Of a DNA stretch of 64,000 bases, positions 1-12,609 are shown piece after piece. The stretch is from NCBI GenBank assembly GCA_020543525.1, contig JAHYIO010000005.1, positions 186,001-250,000 on the forward strand. Direction: 5' to 3'. The notes beneath the pieces were generated by a model. The model was not told where the DNA came from. It worked only from the letters and a program-made list of their open reading frames with translations, and ran no database searches. The translations under genes and the position numbers were made by a program. The stretch comes from Coriolopsis trogii. Lineage: Eukaryota > Basidiomycota > Agaricomycetes > Polyporales > Polyporaceae. Position 1 is the stretch's first letter. Every line of letters starts with the position of its first letter.

Positions 1-55
1 ATCTGTCAATCACCTTCGTACCGGAAGCAGTGGCATTGCTTGGTGTCTTTGACAT
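1..55 (-). CDS. Possible 5' end of a gene running off the left edge
   Basis: An ATG at 55-53 opens a frame reading MSKTPSNATASGTKVID towards the window edge. Nothing in these residues identifies a family. The reason to list it is that the same 5' flank and nearly the same first 12 codons recur in inverted orientation at 18978-19037, which suggests a duplicated gene start. It could equally be a non-coding repeat. Confidence 0.25.
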   Translation of the reverse strand, partial: MSKTPSNATASGTKVIDR

Positions 56-78
56 GGTGAGAACCTGCGCCCGGTGAA
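23..78 (+). repeat. Short inverted repeat, arm 1 (partner 18978-19037)
   Basis: Positions 23-78 match the reverse complement of 18978-19037 with a handful of mismatches and a 1-2 base length difference. The best-conserved block is GGTGTCTTTGACATGGTGAG. It covers the putative start codon of the left-edge reading frame and about 20 bases upstream of it. I read it as a remnant of an inverted segmental duplication. Confidence 0.6.
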
Positions 79-570
79 TTTTTGGTTTTGAATGACGGCA
101 GGTTGCACCGACATTCTGAGGGAGTATAGGTACGATACTGGTGTCCTTCGTGTGCACGCATTACCGTATAGACACGTATGCGACGTTCTGGCACAGCGGG
201 CTGAGGCTACAGAACGGGCCTGGGTCTTGACTCAGGCGCTGGCGCGCACAGAACCTGATGTGCGACCATTCTTGCTGTCTTGGGAATGTGTGGAGAATGG
301 TAGAGATACACGCACATGACTGGTTATCTGGATAGAGAAAGCCTATGATGAGGCGTCCTGCGTGCCACAAATGTCAGGCACACACGCGGCGGCTTGAACG
401 GAAGCAGTGTTGTCACCGCCCGACTTCTTCAGGGCGGAGCCTATCGTTCGAAACGACTACCACAGTATACTGTGCTTCGGGGAGGAGAGTTGCGCGATCT
501 GGCATGTCTCATCAACTCTAGGTGATAGAATAAGCAGTAGACAGACAGCGAATGTTCTTTCCAAGCGCCA

Positions 571-2035
571 CTATCTGAGGAGCTTCACCGAGACTCGTAT
601 CCGCCTCTCCTCCAAGATCTCCAATTCCTCTGCGACCGTCGTGATATACGTATCCCAACGGTCACTCTCTCCTATAGCCACACGGCTCATGGTGTCCTCC
701 AGGAGAGACGAAGATCGTGCGTGTCCGGGCTCAAATACCACGCTGACGTGGGCGAGAGAGGGACGAGACACCTGGAGAAGAGACCGTGATAGTGCGGAAA
801 AGGGTCGGCGGTCGGGCTGTTCAAGAAGAACCTCCGCCGCGGAAGCCCGCAGGATGAGCGTTAAGCTCTCGAGGAGTGGGAGAGGAGGATGGGATGCGGC
901 GTGCTGATCACCGGCAGCCTGCGGCGACAAAACCTGAGCGATCGCGTGCACGAAATTGTTATACGCCGCGACGCGCTCGGAAGGTGATAAGGGAAGTTGA
1001 GCAGACTGACGAGGATTATACCTGACCACCAGAGACCGGATCGAGGCGCATGATGTCAGAGAAGGAAGCAAACCATCTAAATCTTGATCGCGTTGCGAAG
1101 TGTTAGTATCGCAGCACGCGCCTTGCATACGGATCCCGTGACTCACCCTCGCTGCGGAATACGTCGTCCTGGGCCTCTTGCCGAAGAACAGGGTGGGTGA
1201 GTGTAAAGCTGGCCTGCTCCAGTGCACCACTGCTACAGGCTCCCCTCAGCCAACGCTGACATTGCCGACCATCGCGCAAGAAGTGGAGGTCGACTGAGCG
1301 AAGAGACACCAATGGTCCACCTTGCAAGATTGTGTCAGCGAGTTCGTTTGGGACTGATTCCTCCGTCAATGAAGAGGCGACAATGGATAGCATGCGTAGT
1401 CTTGAGCGCAGAGAGGCGGCTGCCTCGGTGGACGGACCCCTGTCCGGTATGAGGCGGCATTGTGAGCCTAGTAGCACTGCGCCGCGAGCGATGTAGCCGA
1501 CTCTGTGGCACTCGAGTTCCCGTAGCTGGGGGGCAGTGCACAGAGTGTAACAGAAGCGACGTAGAGAGTCGACAAGGATGTTCGAGAGGGATAGTCTCGT
1601 GAGGTTTGGAAAGTGGCTGAACTCGATGAACGCGGGCAGCTTTGGGATAGCGGCGGTCTCGAAATTTCTGAGTGAAATGCAGACAGGGTCTTCGAGAATA
1701 TGGAGGGTGTGGATGAGTGGGCGAAGATCGGGCTCTTCCCGACACACTCGGATAAGCTCGAGTATCTCAGATCGATGGCCAGGAAGCGAGTTCGAGACAG
1801 TTGTGCCGAGTCGCACCTGGACAGAGGATAAATGGTTCTGAGCCCGTGGAGAGAGCACCGATTGAGTAAGAGCACACGCAGCTAGTGCATGCCAGTCGTC
1901 CCGGAGACCGTCCACGATGCGATCCGTGAGTTCTGGAGGCAACTGAGGGGGCAATTCGGCAGATCGGGGAGGATGCGAGGTCATGCTGAGCATGAGAGGT
2001 GGCCTATAGGGGATTGGAAAAGACATAGAGCTCAC
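571..2035 (-). CDS. F-box / leucine-rich-repeat-like protein
   Basis: Two exons, 2035-1147 and 1076-571, joined by a 70-nt intron with a GTGAGT donor, a perfect TACTAAC branch point and a TTTAG acceptor. The lengths (889 + 506 nt) keep the frame and give 464 residues. An F-box-like start, LPPELTDRIVDGL, lies near residue 30, followed by a His/Ala/Cys-rich segment and then leucine-rich segments such as FPNLTRLSLSNI and APQLRELECH. Proteins of this type are usually substrate receptors of SCF ubiquitin ligases, but in mushrooms the family is hugely expanded and mostly uncharacterised. It is divergent from the GH28 gene 770 bp to the right. Confidence 0.75.
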
Positions 2036-2804
2036 AAGTTGGTATGATAGTCAGGCCTACGAGATTCACGGTGACTCTTGTACTGCGTATGCTTCCGGTG
2101 ATGGACATGTGAGTCACCGTGGGCGTTAGTTGACGGCATGATCATAGCCGTGGGTTCAAGAGTAACTGTGTTCAGACGGTATCATAGTCGTAGTTGTAGC
2201 CGGATTGATTCAAAGTACCAAGCGGCTTCAGTCTGCCAGAGATAGATGAGGTGAAAGTTGTGGCCAGATGGATGTTCGAGTGTAGGAGTGGAGAAAGACG
2301 GCAGGTTGAAGCACCCGGTCCTGCCGGCCCAAGCGCCTGCAAGTTCCCACGCCGAACTCTCTACGGCAGTACTCTACTTCATAGTACTTGCCTTCTGTCA
2401 CGACGCACGACGTGCGTCTCCTTCTAACCATCATCCGCTCTAAGAAATTCAGTCCATTTACTACTAGGATACTGCTGAGCTCTTCACGAAGTCTGCGCTC
2501 GACATATGCGAGCGTCTTGCAAATTCGAGTTCTCGCGAACTTCGGAGCCTGCCAAACGTCTCGTCACCACACCCGCTGGTCCCTGACCCTCAGATATCAA
2601 GCCTGATAAGGCACGCCATCACAAATGGCTAACAAGCATTCTGGTCATTGGACATGTCCCACGATCAGCCTACTTTACGCCACTTTTACACTCCGAGCAT
2701 TGTCGCGGGCCGCCATCAGCGCATGACCAACGTACCAATATATTTAAACCGGTCAACCTCAAGTTCTGCCGTCCAACAGCCTCGGCCGCGTCAGACCTAC
2801 CAGC
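2036..2804. promoter_or_regulatory. Divergent intergenic region with TATA box for the GH28 gene
   Basis: This stretch separates the F-box gene (-) from the GH28 gene (+) and must hold both promoters. A strong TATA-like AT run, TATATTTAAA, lies near 2739-2748, about 57 bp before the GH28 start codon at 2805. Short open frames here show no recognisable product. Confidence 0.45.
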
Positions 2805-4808
2805 ATGCACTTCTTACTATCAAGTCTGCTTGCCACGACCCTCGGAGCAGTCTGCGCACAAGGAACTGTAGTTGAGGACAGGTCGCTATTCAACATCTGC
2901 TCACTCAAGCCACTCGGTCATGGAAAAGACGACACCGACCAGGTCTTGTCCGCTCGCATGCTTTCCATCTTCATATGTGACGTTGTTGTGCACAGGTGGA
3001 AGCTGCCATTCGCAAATGCGGTCATTATGGTACGACCGTGTTCGGCCCAGGACAATACAACATCACCAGGTATAGTCGAGACCTTCCCTCCACCATCTCA
3101 TGCTCACAGTCGTTTCAGGAAGATGACCTGGGACTTGGTTGCGTCGCGTGTTGACATGTACGGGTACCTCAACGTAAGTACTAGCCTGAGAACGTGTGTC
3201 TGCCCCTCGAACTTTAATGCTGAATGCATGCCAGTTCACGCCGGATATCCAATACTGGCTCGACGCCGACAACACCTACCGAGTGGTCTTTATCCAAAAC
3301 CAGGCTTCGTGGTTTGTCGTCACCGGTCACGATTTCGTCATTGATGCGCACAACGCTGGAGGCATCAACGGGAACGGCCAGACCTGGTGGTCGTACTTCG
3401 CTACCCGCACTCGGAAAGACGGGGACGGCCGCCCGATCTCGTTCACGCTCAGTAACGTCCAGCGAGCCGTCATCAAGGACTTCAGAGTCGAAGCGCCACC
3501 CTTCTGGTGCAACACCGTCGCTGACTCGAATGAGGTCGTATACGACGGCATGCTGTGTAACGCGACCAACACCGACCCGTTGTACGCGGGTACCAAGTGC
3601 GTATCTCAGCCTCATGCGTCACGTACATTTTTACACTGAAACGCCGACAATGATGGGTCTTGTCAGTATTGTGCCAAATACCGATGGTGCGTGTACAGTG
3701 CACCATCATGTCCGCGCGGCCCTCATATGATACTTTCTTGCAGGCATCAATTTCTATCGCTCAGATAAGATCTCGCTGCACAACTGGGATGTAAGTGGAC
3801 CTGCAACCTGACATCAATATATGTCTACTCAGCCTCTTGTTGATCGTAGGTCACTTGCGGAGACGACTGCTTGGCTTTCAAGGGTGTGCGTGCCAAGAAG
3901 TGGGTTGTTATCTCCTCGCCGTACTCATCCATCGTGCAGAATTCGACCAACATCGCCATCAATGGCGTGAAGTGTCGGGGAGGGAACGGGATTGCGATTG
4001 GGTCTCTCGGCCAATACGTTGATATGGTTCGTCTCTCCTGCAAAGTCTACTATTGCAGACCGACTGTTCATTGACCATCGCCCAGCCCGACATCGTCGAC
4101 AATGTTCTGCTCGAGAACGTCCAGGTTAGCGGCCCTTCTCCCTCGATTACAACTGCAGTGCTCATGTCAATACACCCTACAGCTTATCCGGCTCGACCCG
4201 CAAGTGCAGCCGAACATGAAGAACGGCGTGTACTTCAAGTCATGGACGGGCACCGTCAACGGCGAACCCCCCACTGGCGGAGGCGGAGGCGGCGGACACG
4301 TTTCCAACGTCGTTGCGAGGGGCATCTCGCTCGACGACGTGAACGTGCCGGTACATCTCTACCAGACGAACGGCGGCCACTCGTAAGTCCACCCGTCCCG
4401 ATTCGCTTCCGACCCTCGTTGATACCTGATAAACGCAGGCAGGACCAGCCGTCGAAGCTCCAGTTCAGCAACTTGAGCTTCATCGACTGGACCGGGACGT
4501 CTCTGACCAGCCAGCGTACGTGTTCTCACTTTCAGGTATCAGGCCTCGGCTCCCGAGCTGTATGCTGACAACGCGACACTGCGGTTGTAGTGGTCGACAT
4601 CGAGTGCAGCTCTGCCGCGCCATGCCCGAACATGCGCTTCAAGGACTTCAACGTCGTCCCCCCAGCGGGGACCAACGTTACTGCCAAGTGCGTGAATGTC
4701 GTGAGCGTCAGCGGGATGCCAGGTGGGTGATCGCGCGAGTCTCGAGCGTGTAGTTGTGGGATGGGCTGATGGGCGCGTGTAGAGTGCAAGCCTGTAGGCT
4801 CGACTTAG
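2805..4808 (+). CDS. Secreted glycoside hydrolase family 28 (polygalacturonase-like), copy 1
   Basis: A pectin-degrading enzyme by family. It begins with a signal peptide (MHFLLSSLLATTLGAVCA) and is split into about twelve short exons; for example exon 1 is 2805-2942, and the last intron runs from near 4722 to the GTGTAG before the final exon ending in TAG at 4806-4808. The frame joins without gaps through VEAAIRKCG, KMTWDLVASRVD, DIQYWLDADNTYR, PNTDGINFYRSDK, TCGDDCLAFKG, CRGGNGIAIGSLGQY, NGVYFKSWTG and HVYQ/HLYQTNGGHS segments. The NTD and GDD acid motifs are present. The usual GHG is GNG and the usual RIK is YFK, so substrate or mode may differ from endo-polygalacturonase. A close paralogue sits at 16348-18347 with the same intron pattern. 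I am confident of the family, not of the substrate. Confidence 0.9.
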
Positions 4809-5037
4809 GCAACGCTCCGTCCGCGAAGGGATGTGTGCAGAGCCATAGCGAGGCCAACGGATGGGTGAACAAGGTGGATTCTGGGAGCGAATCTTAGCCG
4901 TCATGAGAGTTCACGATCAGGATCGGCTGGAGTCCAAGTATGTCAGTAACTTGACCCCCTAACTTGGAAGACATTCGGGATCACGAGCGCTCGGGAGACG
5001 TCAGCCCGGGAAACATACTTACAGTGACGGCCGTTAT

Positions 5038-5456
5038 TGATGCAACCCCCCCTTTTCGGAAGGTCGTTCCCATCTGCCAAAACCACCACTAATCTTCATC
5101 CCGGCGCTAATTGGGCAGGGCTCTGCTTGTTCACATCATACAGGCCTATTTTCCTGGCGTTTGTCAGCGGAATCTAATCTCTATACACTAGGCATTACTT
5201 TACGAACAAAATCGACCCATCAACAAGATCAATTGAAGCTGTATTGAGTAATCCTGGACTCTAATTCTAGCACCTCAAATATTAGCTGGAAAATATCACT
5301 GCATCATAGTAGAGTCATGTATTGTCCATGCTAGGAATTCTGAGGGCATTTGACAAAAGGCGGGCTGAAAACAAGACAGGCAGCATCAGGATAGCGCTGG
5401 AATAGAGGCAATTCTGGCAGATGGGAACGACCTTCCGAAAAGGGGGGGTTGCATCA
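5038..5456. mobile_element. MITE-like element, 419 bp, perfect 42-bp terminal inverted repeats
   Basis: Positions 5038-5079 and 5415-5456 are exact reverse complements over 42 bases, beginning TGATGCAACCCCCCCTTTTC. The interior of about 335 bp is AT-rich and has no credible coding frame. The size, perfect terminal inverted repeats and lack of a transposase fit a non-autonomous DNA transposon. I could not find a convincing target-site duplication in the flanks. It lies 230 bp past the GH28 stop codon. Confidence 0.75.
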
Positions 5457-6091
5457 GTACCGACGTCAAGTTGGAGCCGCGACACGTATGTACAGTACAC
5501 AAAGCGACATCTATACAAACAAGTACGGATTTTTGCGAACTGCTCGCATCAGTAAACCTTGGAAAGTACTGACAGTACTGTGGCAGTACGGCAGTAGCGC
5601 TCAGTAGTGCCGCTGTCAGTACCACTGGCCAGCTTGGGCGCTCTCCACTCTTCTGCTGCGATTTACTTCGTACAACACGCACGACGTGCTGCTCGCGCTC
5701 TATACATTACGAAATCGTATGAATACAGTGGTAAATGCTATAGGGCGGCATTTCAAAGCTTTTCTCCTCGATACGGCCTTGGGAGCGGCCAATATTTGGG
5801 GTTTCCCCCTCCTGCACCCGTGGTAGATTATCCATCCATCTGCCCATTGGGCAGAGTTCACATTGATTAGAATGCTACATCTTGATATGATATCAAGGCT
5901 GGTGGAGACTGGAGTTGGACTAGAGAGTGGCGGACCGGTACAAAACAGTCGAATCTACTACAAGGAACATGCAGTGTGGATGTGGGTGTGAGGGAGCAAT
6001 CAGATGCGGACGCTCCTAGCGAAGCAGTTCTTTCTCTTGGGCGGTCGCGATCCACGCGGGCGCACCCCGGAGTGAGTCGGATGGATGCATC
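5457..6091. other. Intergenic, no gene seen
   Basis: This separates the MITE-like element from the 3' end of the family X gene. It contains short runs such as CAGTACTG repeats near 5568-5590 and no recognisable protein or RNA gene. Confidence 0.5.
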
Positions 6092-7637
6092 TCACTTGGA
6101 GACCCTGATGGCGATCTGCGGCTGGAGAGTTCCAGCAGACACGAAGTCAATGGAGAGCAGGTACATATCCTCAAGTCCCGTGCCGAATTCTTCGTGCAGG
6201 TCTGCACACTTAGCCTATGTGTCGAGCCACAGGAATGAGGACTCATCGTCTCCCTCACACACGCGCCCAACGATTGACGCACCAAAAACCTGGCCATCTC
6301 GCCCGCTGCGAGCTCGGCGAGTCGGCCCCTCGTTGGCTGGATCAGCTTGCCATCTTTGGTTCCTACGACGTTGACCTGTCGAGTGTACTCCGTTAAGCCT
6401 TGGTAGCTATACCGGAAAGACGACTTCTGGCTCAACGTGTGGTTTGGGAACGCGAGGGCACCAGGGTCGAGCATTCCCGAGAAGTCTCCATTACGAGCGC
6501 GAGAAAGTGGATAATCTGATCCGTACGTAACTTGGGTCGGTGTGAAGTTCTTCGTCTTGCCGTTCGTATATTCCAACTGGGGGTAAGGGACCTAGTTAAG
6601 GTCATCCAGTCAGTAAGTCGAGTTTTAGGAGGAGTGTCAAAAACGTTGAGGAGAGCACGCACCGGAGGCACAGTGTTATCGTTGGCTGCGGAAGCACTGG
6701 AACCGCTATCGCCATCCAACGGAGAGTGCGGTTCTTCGCTCGTATTGTTCGGCTCCGGAAGCGCAGGAGTATCAACTTCCTGATAGGTATGTTGCTGAGG
6801 CCAGTTCTCGCTACCGCTGTCGAAGTGGAGGACAGAAGGGTCGAGGGAGGTGTATGCCTCCGATGCGTCCGCCAAGAACCGCGGCAGGTGCGCACGTCGA
6901 ATATTGATCCCGGCGAAAGTATCATTCGTAAAAGTAACGCGGTGGTCCGACAGGGAGCGGTCTTCGGTGGACTGGCTAAGCATGGGGGGTATAAGTTGAG
7001 CCAACGCTGGGAGCGCACCGTCAACATATTCCCATTCCATCGACGCTTGAGAGTATACATGAAATGAGAGTGGATATGAGGAGATAGGTTGCGGCGCGCT
7101 GGGAGGCAGATGCGCGGACCCTTCCCGCGCGTGCAAGGCGTAGTCCTCCCCGCCACCCGTCCGGAGGCCGGACGGGTAGAGCAAATGCATATGGTGAGGG
7201 TAATCCACAAGTGGGCCTTGCGATGGCGGGTTCGTGCCGTAGTTAGATATCATGTTGGGGTCATGGTCCGGGAAGGAGATGTACTTGTGAGCGGTTGGGA
7301 AGGAGGGGGAGGAATAGGTGTTCGTCGATGCGGCTGAATACGAGTGGCTCTCTATATTCGTGCTGAATGTGCTCAACGGAGCCGGATGGGAGAAACCTGC
7401 CACTGGTGAGGGCGGTGGGTAGTGCGCTTCTTCATACTGGAGGGTGGGCGTGTTTTGGGATGAGGGGAAAGAGTGCAATGGAAAGGGCGGGGTACTCACG
7501 CGCCATGCACCATCCAAGACATTATTGGGCATGCCATAGGACGGCCAGAACGTGTTCTCGTTCGTCACTGTGTTCCTGCTTCCAGGCGAGTCGTTGAGAG
7601 CCGACTTGGGGGCGGCATGCGCATGGGGAAAGATCAT
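6092..7637 (-). CDS. Unrecognised family X protein, copy 1
   Basis: I do not recognise this protein. The N-terminal two thirds is low-complexity and rich in Ser, Pro, Thr, Tyr and His. The C-terminal part contains a conserved block, from YPLSRARNGD through RQVNVVGTKDGKLIQPTRG to EMARFL, then after an intron LEDMYLLSIDFVSAGTLQP. Introns were inferred after DNTVPP (donor GTGCGT, acceptor TAACTAG before VPYPQLEYTNG), after EMARFL (donor GTGCGT, acceptor ACATAG) and probably near 7500 (donor GTGAGT after DGAWR). The stop codon is TGA at 6094-6092. The paralogue at 20136-21689 has the same C-terminal block with 41 identities over 77 ungapped positions. There is no signal peptide or membrane segment. 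A regulatory role is conceivable from the disordered N-terminus but is not shown. The start at 7637 is uncertain. Confidence 0.7.
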
Positions 7638-8953
7638 GTTGGCATGGAGAGGTGAGGATGGATCCAGATGTCGAACGGACGTGGGGCTATCTCAGCCTCT
7701 CGAGGAGGACTTAAGGTGAAGAAGCAGGAGGCCGGGGGGTTTTGACTGCCACAAAACGGACGGAAAACATCCATTCCAAATTGCCCACTGGATCGGATGC
7801 ACGACCTGCTTCTTAAACAGGACGGATAGAGTCGGCGACGCCTCGAAATCCGCACGGCGCCAGTAGACTGCGCAGAATGAGTATGCGGATATCCGAGCAC
7901 GTGATGGGCGGAAAGCATTCGTGTGGACCAATGTAGGCTCTTGAGATGTAAGTCCGAGCGGACGGTATGTACGGCGCCGCTAGCGGGTAGAGCGTAACCT
8001 GAAAGGCAGAGAGGCACCCTGCGGAGTCCGTCTCCAAGCGTACTGGCTACCGATGCGGATGAGAGGACATATGCCAAATGTTAGGAACCATGCACCGGAT
8101 CCCGTATCCTGAAGGCGAGTCCGGTGAATGAGACAGGGCCTGATGTGAACCCTTCCGTATATCACAGGGACTCGTTGAGGATTCTACCAGAGCCTCGTTA
8201 GAATGGAGGTCTCTCCGGACCAGGCGCGTCGAATGATCGTCGACCGTACGGCATTCTAGGCTTCTTTTTTGCGGCGATGCTAGCGATAGCCGCGGCGCAT
8301 GGTGCAGTCGTAGGGACGTTGGAGGTGGAATGTAGGAGCTCTGGAGACCGGGAAGTAGAACCTGCAAGTGGTGGAAAGCTGCATGGAGCAAAGAGGGACT
8401 ACTTGGTGTGCCCCGGGTCGTTGTGAGACAGATAAACTGGACCCTAGCGGCGTCTGCAGAACGTCGATAGGGCGGTGACATTATGCCAGTTAGCCAGGAC
8501 GCATTGACATTTGACTACAATCCGTAGTCAGTTCATCATAATATTGACAGATCATCAGTGGTCAAGCGGTCATAGTTGGAAGCAAACGCACCGGAGGCGG
8601 CCAGGGCATCCTTGAGTGAGTGCACTAGTAACGACCGACCGCCGTGTAACCGTGGGCTGCCAGTGTTGAAGGAGAATCCATCCCAACCCCATGACAGGTT
8701 TGTTCATTGAATACATTAAATCGCTATCACAGGGATTGTCCAACCTACAGAGGTCGCAAGCGTATGTCGTGGTTTAGGCGTACCAAGTTACCAACTGCCG
8801 ACGTGCGCGGGAAAGAAACAAAGCGCTGGTGTGTTGCGCGCCTCAGCCACCGACGCGTCCAATCGCGCGCGTCTCAGTCTACACCACTCTTGTCCCCGTC
8901 CGTCCTTCCAACCGCCGCGCCCTCCTCAACGCCGTCCTCACTTTCCACGACGT
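7638..8953. other. Divergent intergenic region between family X and Nup107
   Basis: This holds the presumed promoters of both neighbours. A 144-codon open frame on the minus strand (8047-8481) has no recognisable motif and atypical composition, so I do not call it a gene. Pyrimidine-rich sequence at 8870-8950 directly precedes the Nup107 start and is a plausible fungal core promoter. Confidence 0.4.
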
Positions 8954-11900
8954 ATGACGGAAAAACTATACGCGTCTTGTGCAGAGGTTCTCTCAGTCTG
9001 CCAGGCAAAAAAGGACAACCTCGAGGCCCTCCTTCATCCCGAGAACGGCTTCGCTCCCAAACTTCGGCAGATATGTGATCAACAGTATGTTCCCCGTCTA
9101 GCCATCACACTTTCGTTTGTTCTCATTGATTATGTTGAGGCTCTTGGAGCTACAAGAAGAGGTTATTGCAGGCACCGTCTCACCGAGCGAGCTTGAGGCA
9201 CTGAAAATGGAGAGCGACACTTGGGCTCTTCTCCAGGCTCTCATGTCGTACGTCCATACGTCTGCTACCGCTTGCCATGCCTGATCTATGCCCCACCCAA
9301 GACTTCGCAAGACAACACCACCCGAATACCCACATCCCCGCGACCTCCTCGCTGCCAACCCGTACACACCACCAGCCACCCTCGCTCAATCCATCATGCA
9401 CGCCTCTCCTCTCCTCTCTGCGCTTGTCGTCGTTCGAGAATGGCTACACGACTCTGCGCCTTACTCAACAACTCCTGGCGCCACCAACGGTTATTGGCGG
9501 TTTACACGGAACGCGGTCCTCCAAGGGAAGCGGACCGGACGTCTCGGTGCAGGTCTGGTCGAAGAGTTGGACCCAGACGCGGTGAACAGGGACGGAGAGG
9601 GAGGCAAAGGACTGACTCCAGATGATGCGGTGAGTACTCCATCTTGCCCGGTCGATTGCGATTAGTCCAGTAGCACCCCCGATATACAACGCGTCGCTGC
9701 AATGTCGATGGCTTTGAAGACCGAAGACCAAAGACTCGTGCTGACCGGACTTCGATAGGCCTATGACAAGGCAGTATTGCAGGCGCTGTATGCATTCGTT
9801 CGCGCCGGTCAGCTTGAAGAGGCCGTCGACCTTTGCAGAAAGGCCAATCAGCCATGGCGGGCCGCAAGTATACGTGGCGCGCTACTCTTCCAGTGGCGGG
9901 CAATTGGTAAGTTAATGTTTCTTGGGGGACTCGCGCCGCGACTCCATGCTCAATTACGCACAGCCAATGAGCCACGCGACGAAGACGCGATGGACGATGA
10001 GGACGTAGAGGACACACTACAATGGCGGGGGAACGTACGGAGGAGAATGTGGAAGAATGTCTGTCAACGAGCAGCGCTGAACGTGCGTGTCTATATCTCT
10101 TTGGTTGTCTACGCGCCTCTATGCACATGTCTGATACCGTTGCTAGCCAGCCCTTTCTCCAACAGAACGCGCTCTCTATGCAGCACTTGCCCCCACACCC
10201 ACGACCTCCACCGTCCTTAAGTCACATTGTCGGACATGGGAGGATCACTTGTGGGCGCTCGTGAGCCAGGCGTGCGAGGAGCGCCTGAGTACGGGCCTTG
10301 CGAGCATCGAATCTGAATGTTTCTGGGAGAGCGGACTTGGCGCGCTTGAGAGTGGCCACACTTCTGTCGTAGACGGGCAGGCTCGCGAAGAGGACGAAGA
10401 CCAGTGGGAAGAGGAGGTCGTCAAGACATTGCAAGAATTGGCACACGTTTCTGTCGTGGAAGGGTATGCTAAATCCTGACGAGATCCGTCAGGCAGCAGC
10501 GACTGACTGTGTGCGGATGTAGGGCTCCAGCAGATAATCCGTACCACGTCTCCCAGCTGCATATCATCCTGGACCGCACGGATTCGCTCCTGGAGTCTTT
10601 TGCGAACGGTCTCCAGGAAGGCATCTATGTCGACGCGCCGGAGTACGTTGACCGATGCCTCCCAATCCTATCCCGATACTGAAGAAGCCTGCAGATATCC
10701 GACTATGACACGCTTCTTCGCCCACCTGTGTCTGTTCTTCCAAATGATCGACATGCCTGTCTCGCCTTACGCCACCCAGACCATCCTTGAGTCATACCTC
10801 CGGGTGCTCGAGGTGCGCTCACTCTCTTTCGTGTAGCGTGGACTTAAACTGGCTTATGACTAAACCAATGTGGTGCAGAGCGCTGGTCAGCGAGAGCTGA
10901 TCGCGATGTACGCAGGAGCCCTCGGCGACAACGCCGTGGAGCGCTACGCACTCTTCCTCACCTCGCTCGAGCTCTCCGGAGACGCGCACGAAAGGCGGCT
11001 TGCGCTCACCCGTGCGCGCGACCACGGCCTCGACGTCGAACGCGTCGCCATCGTTACCGCAGAACGGACGATCGAGAAAGCGTTCACTGTGCGTGTCCCC
11101 TTCGCACCTACTTGACCACTCGAGCGGTTCTGACGAGAATGTCTGTGATGATCCCTATCCCTGTAGATCCTGCCGCCTGCGAAGGGACCGTTGCCGTCTA
11201 TCATTGGATTGGAGCCAACGCCCACGGACGCCGAGTGGCTGCTTGTGCGTTCTATCGAGTGGACGACGTTCTACGAGGCAACGTACGATACCGCACTAGA
11301 GCAGGCGAACGTCATCCTGCGTTACTTCCTCGGTGAGCTCTGACGCTCGTAATAGCGTTGACGGTACTCATCAGTATCTGCGTTCAGGCCGAGGACGTGT
11401 ACAGCTCGCGAAGAACCTGCTAGGCATGCTCCCGCCGGAGCTCGGAACGTTGCAAGATCCCGAGGACCAGGCGACCGAGTACATGCACTACCGCCAATTC
11501 TTTGGCGTCTGGGAGATGTTCGACCGGATCCTCGAGTGCCAGGCTCTGGAGCAGCCACAGATGACCAAAGAGACGCGGGCAGCGTGGCTCAGCGACTACA
11601 AGGTACGTGTTCTCCCTCGTCGCTGCGTTTATCCGGTCGGCGTTCAATCACAAACGTGGTGGATCAGGGCTTGATTGAGCAAGCACGAGAGGACACGATG
11701 AAGCTCGTGACGACGGATTGGCTGATGTCTGACGTCGAACTCACCGGTGCGTAAGAAGCAGCGACAGAAATGGACGATGTGGACTGAGAGCCCGCTCTAC
11801 AGGCGAGCGGAGACGCCGCGACCTTGTCCGGATACGCCAGATCTACATCCCCGAGATCATCATCCGGCTGCACTCTATCCTCGTCCAGTCGCGCACCCGC

Positions 11901-12166
11901 GTTCCCGAGTGCGTCCTTCTCAGCTTCTCCTCTGCTGCGCGCGTTGGATATCTTGCTCATCCGTTTCCGTTCCCGTGCTTGACAGGAACCTGAAGCACGC
12001 GTTGATGCTCGTCAACGTCGTCGCCGACTCGCGGTACAGGCTGTACGACGACTTCTCGGGCCAGGACGGACGGAGGCTGGATGATTACCTGGGCGCTGTG
12101 CGGCAGGCGGTGCTTGCTGGTCTCGAGGGCGGTGGGTCGGACCCGTTCCGGATACTGACTGTGTAG
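8954..12166 (+). CDS. NUP107: Nuclear pore protein Nup107/Nup84
   Basis: A scaffold nucleoporin of the Y-shaped (Nup84/Nup107) complex at the nuclear pore. The start ATG at 8954 opens MTEKLYASCAEVLSVCQ. Numerous exons follow in consistent frame: ELQEEVIAGTVSPSELEALK, WLHDSAPY, YDKAVLQALYAFVRAGQLEE, DLCRKANQPWRAASIRGA, the DEDAMDDEDVEDTLQWRGN region with VRRRMWKNVC, FFAHLCLFFQMID, RELIAMYAGALGD, VERYALFLTSLE, EWLLVRSIEW and a C-terminal helix-rich part ending DPFRILTV. The sequence GQLEEAVDLCRKANQPWRAA followed by a Trp-rich segment, and the YA-LG--AVERYA-FL motif, are characteristic of the family. The N-terminal unstructured part seen in some homologues is short or absent here. It is single copy in the window and lies between the two GH28/X pairs. 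Confidence 0.9.
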
Positions 12167-12609
12167 CGAACTGTTCAATTGTGTACGTTTCTGTATTGCG
12201 CCGCCAATCATGGATTCTTGCTGTCTGCAGTCTTTGAACACCTCATTCGCGCAGCGACGAAGGCACGGCGCGGGCGGCTATGAATTGTGGACGGTACGCT
12301 GTGTACTCCTTGTACGCGTTTCATTTGCGTGGCTTGCCAACATGGCCAGAGAGGCCTGTGCCATATGCGTGCGCTCCTACCAAATGATCGTGTTCCTCGT
12401 GCATGTTGCGGCGCAAGAAGGGGCGCGTAGATCGCGCATCTTTCAAGCTGAGACTCCAGATTCATCGTTCAGTGGTGGATAGCTGAGGACGCCTATTTTA
12501 TACAGATGATACGTACACGTACAACGCAGAAAAGAAGACCTCCCGCCCGTGCCACACCCCAGTACTTGCTTCGTTCTGGTAATGAAACGTCACTAGCCTA
12601 CAGCGCTCT
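12167..12609. terminator. Convergent intergenic region
   Basis: Nup107 (+) and the gene ending at 12610 (-) converge here, so both 3' untranslated ends should lie in it. I see no gene. No clear polyadenylation hexamer stands out. Confidence 0.35.

Noticed and set aside
8047..8481. 144-codon minus-strand open frame between family X and Nup107
   Set aside because: No recognisable motif, no convincing splice partners and odd composition; treated as chance.
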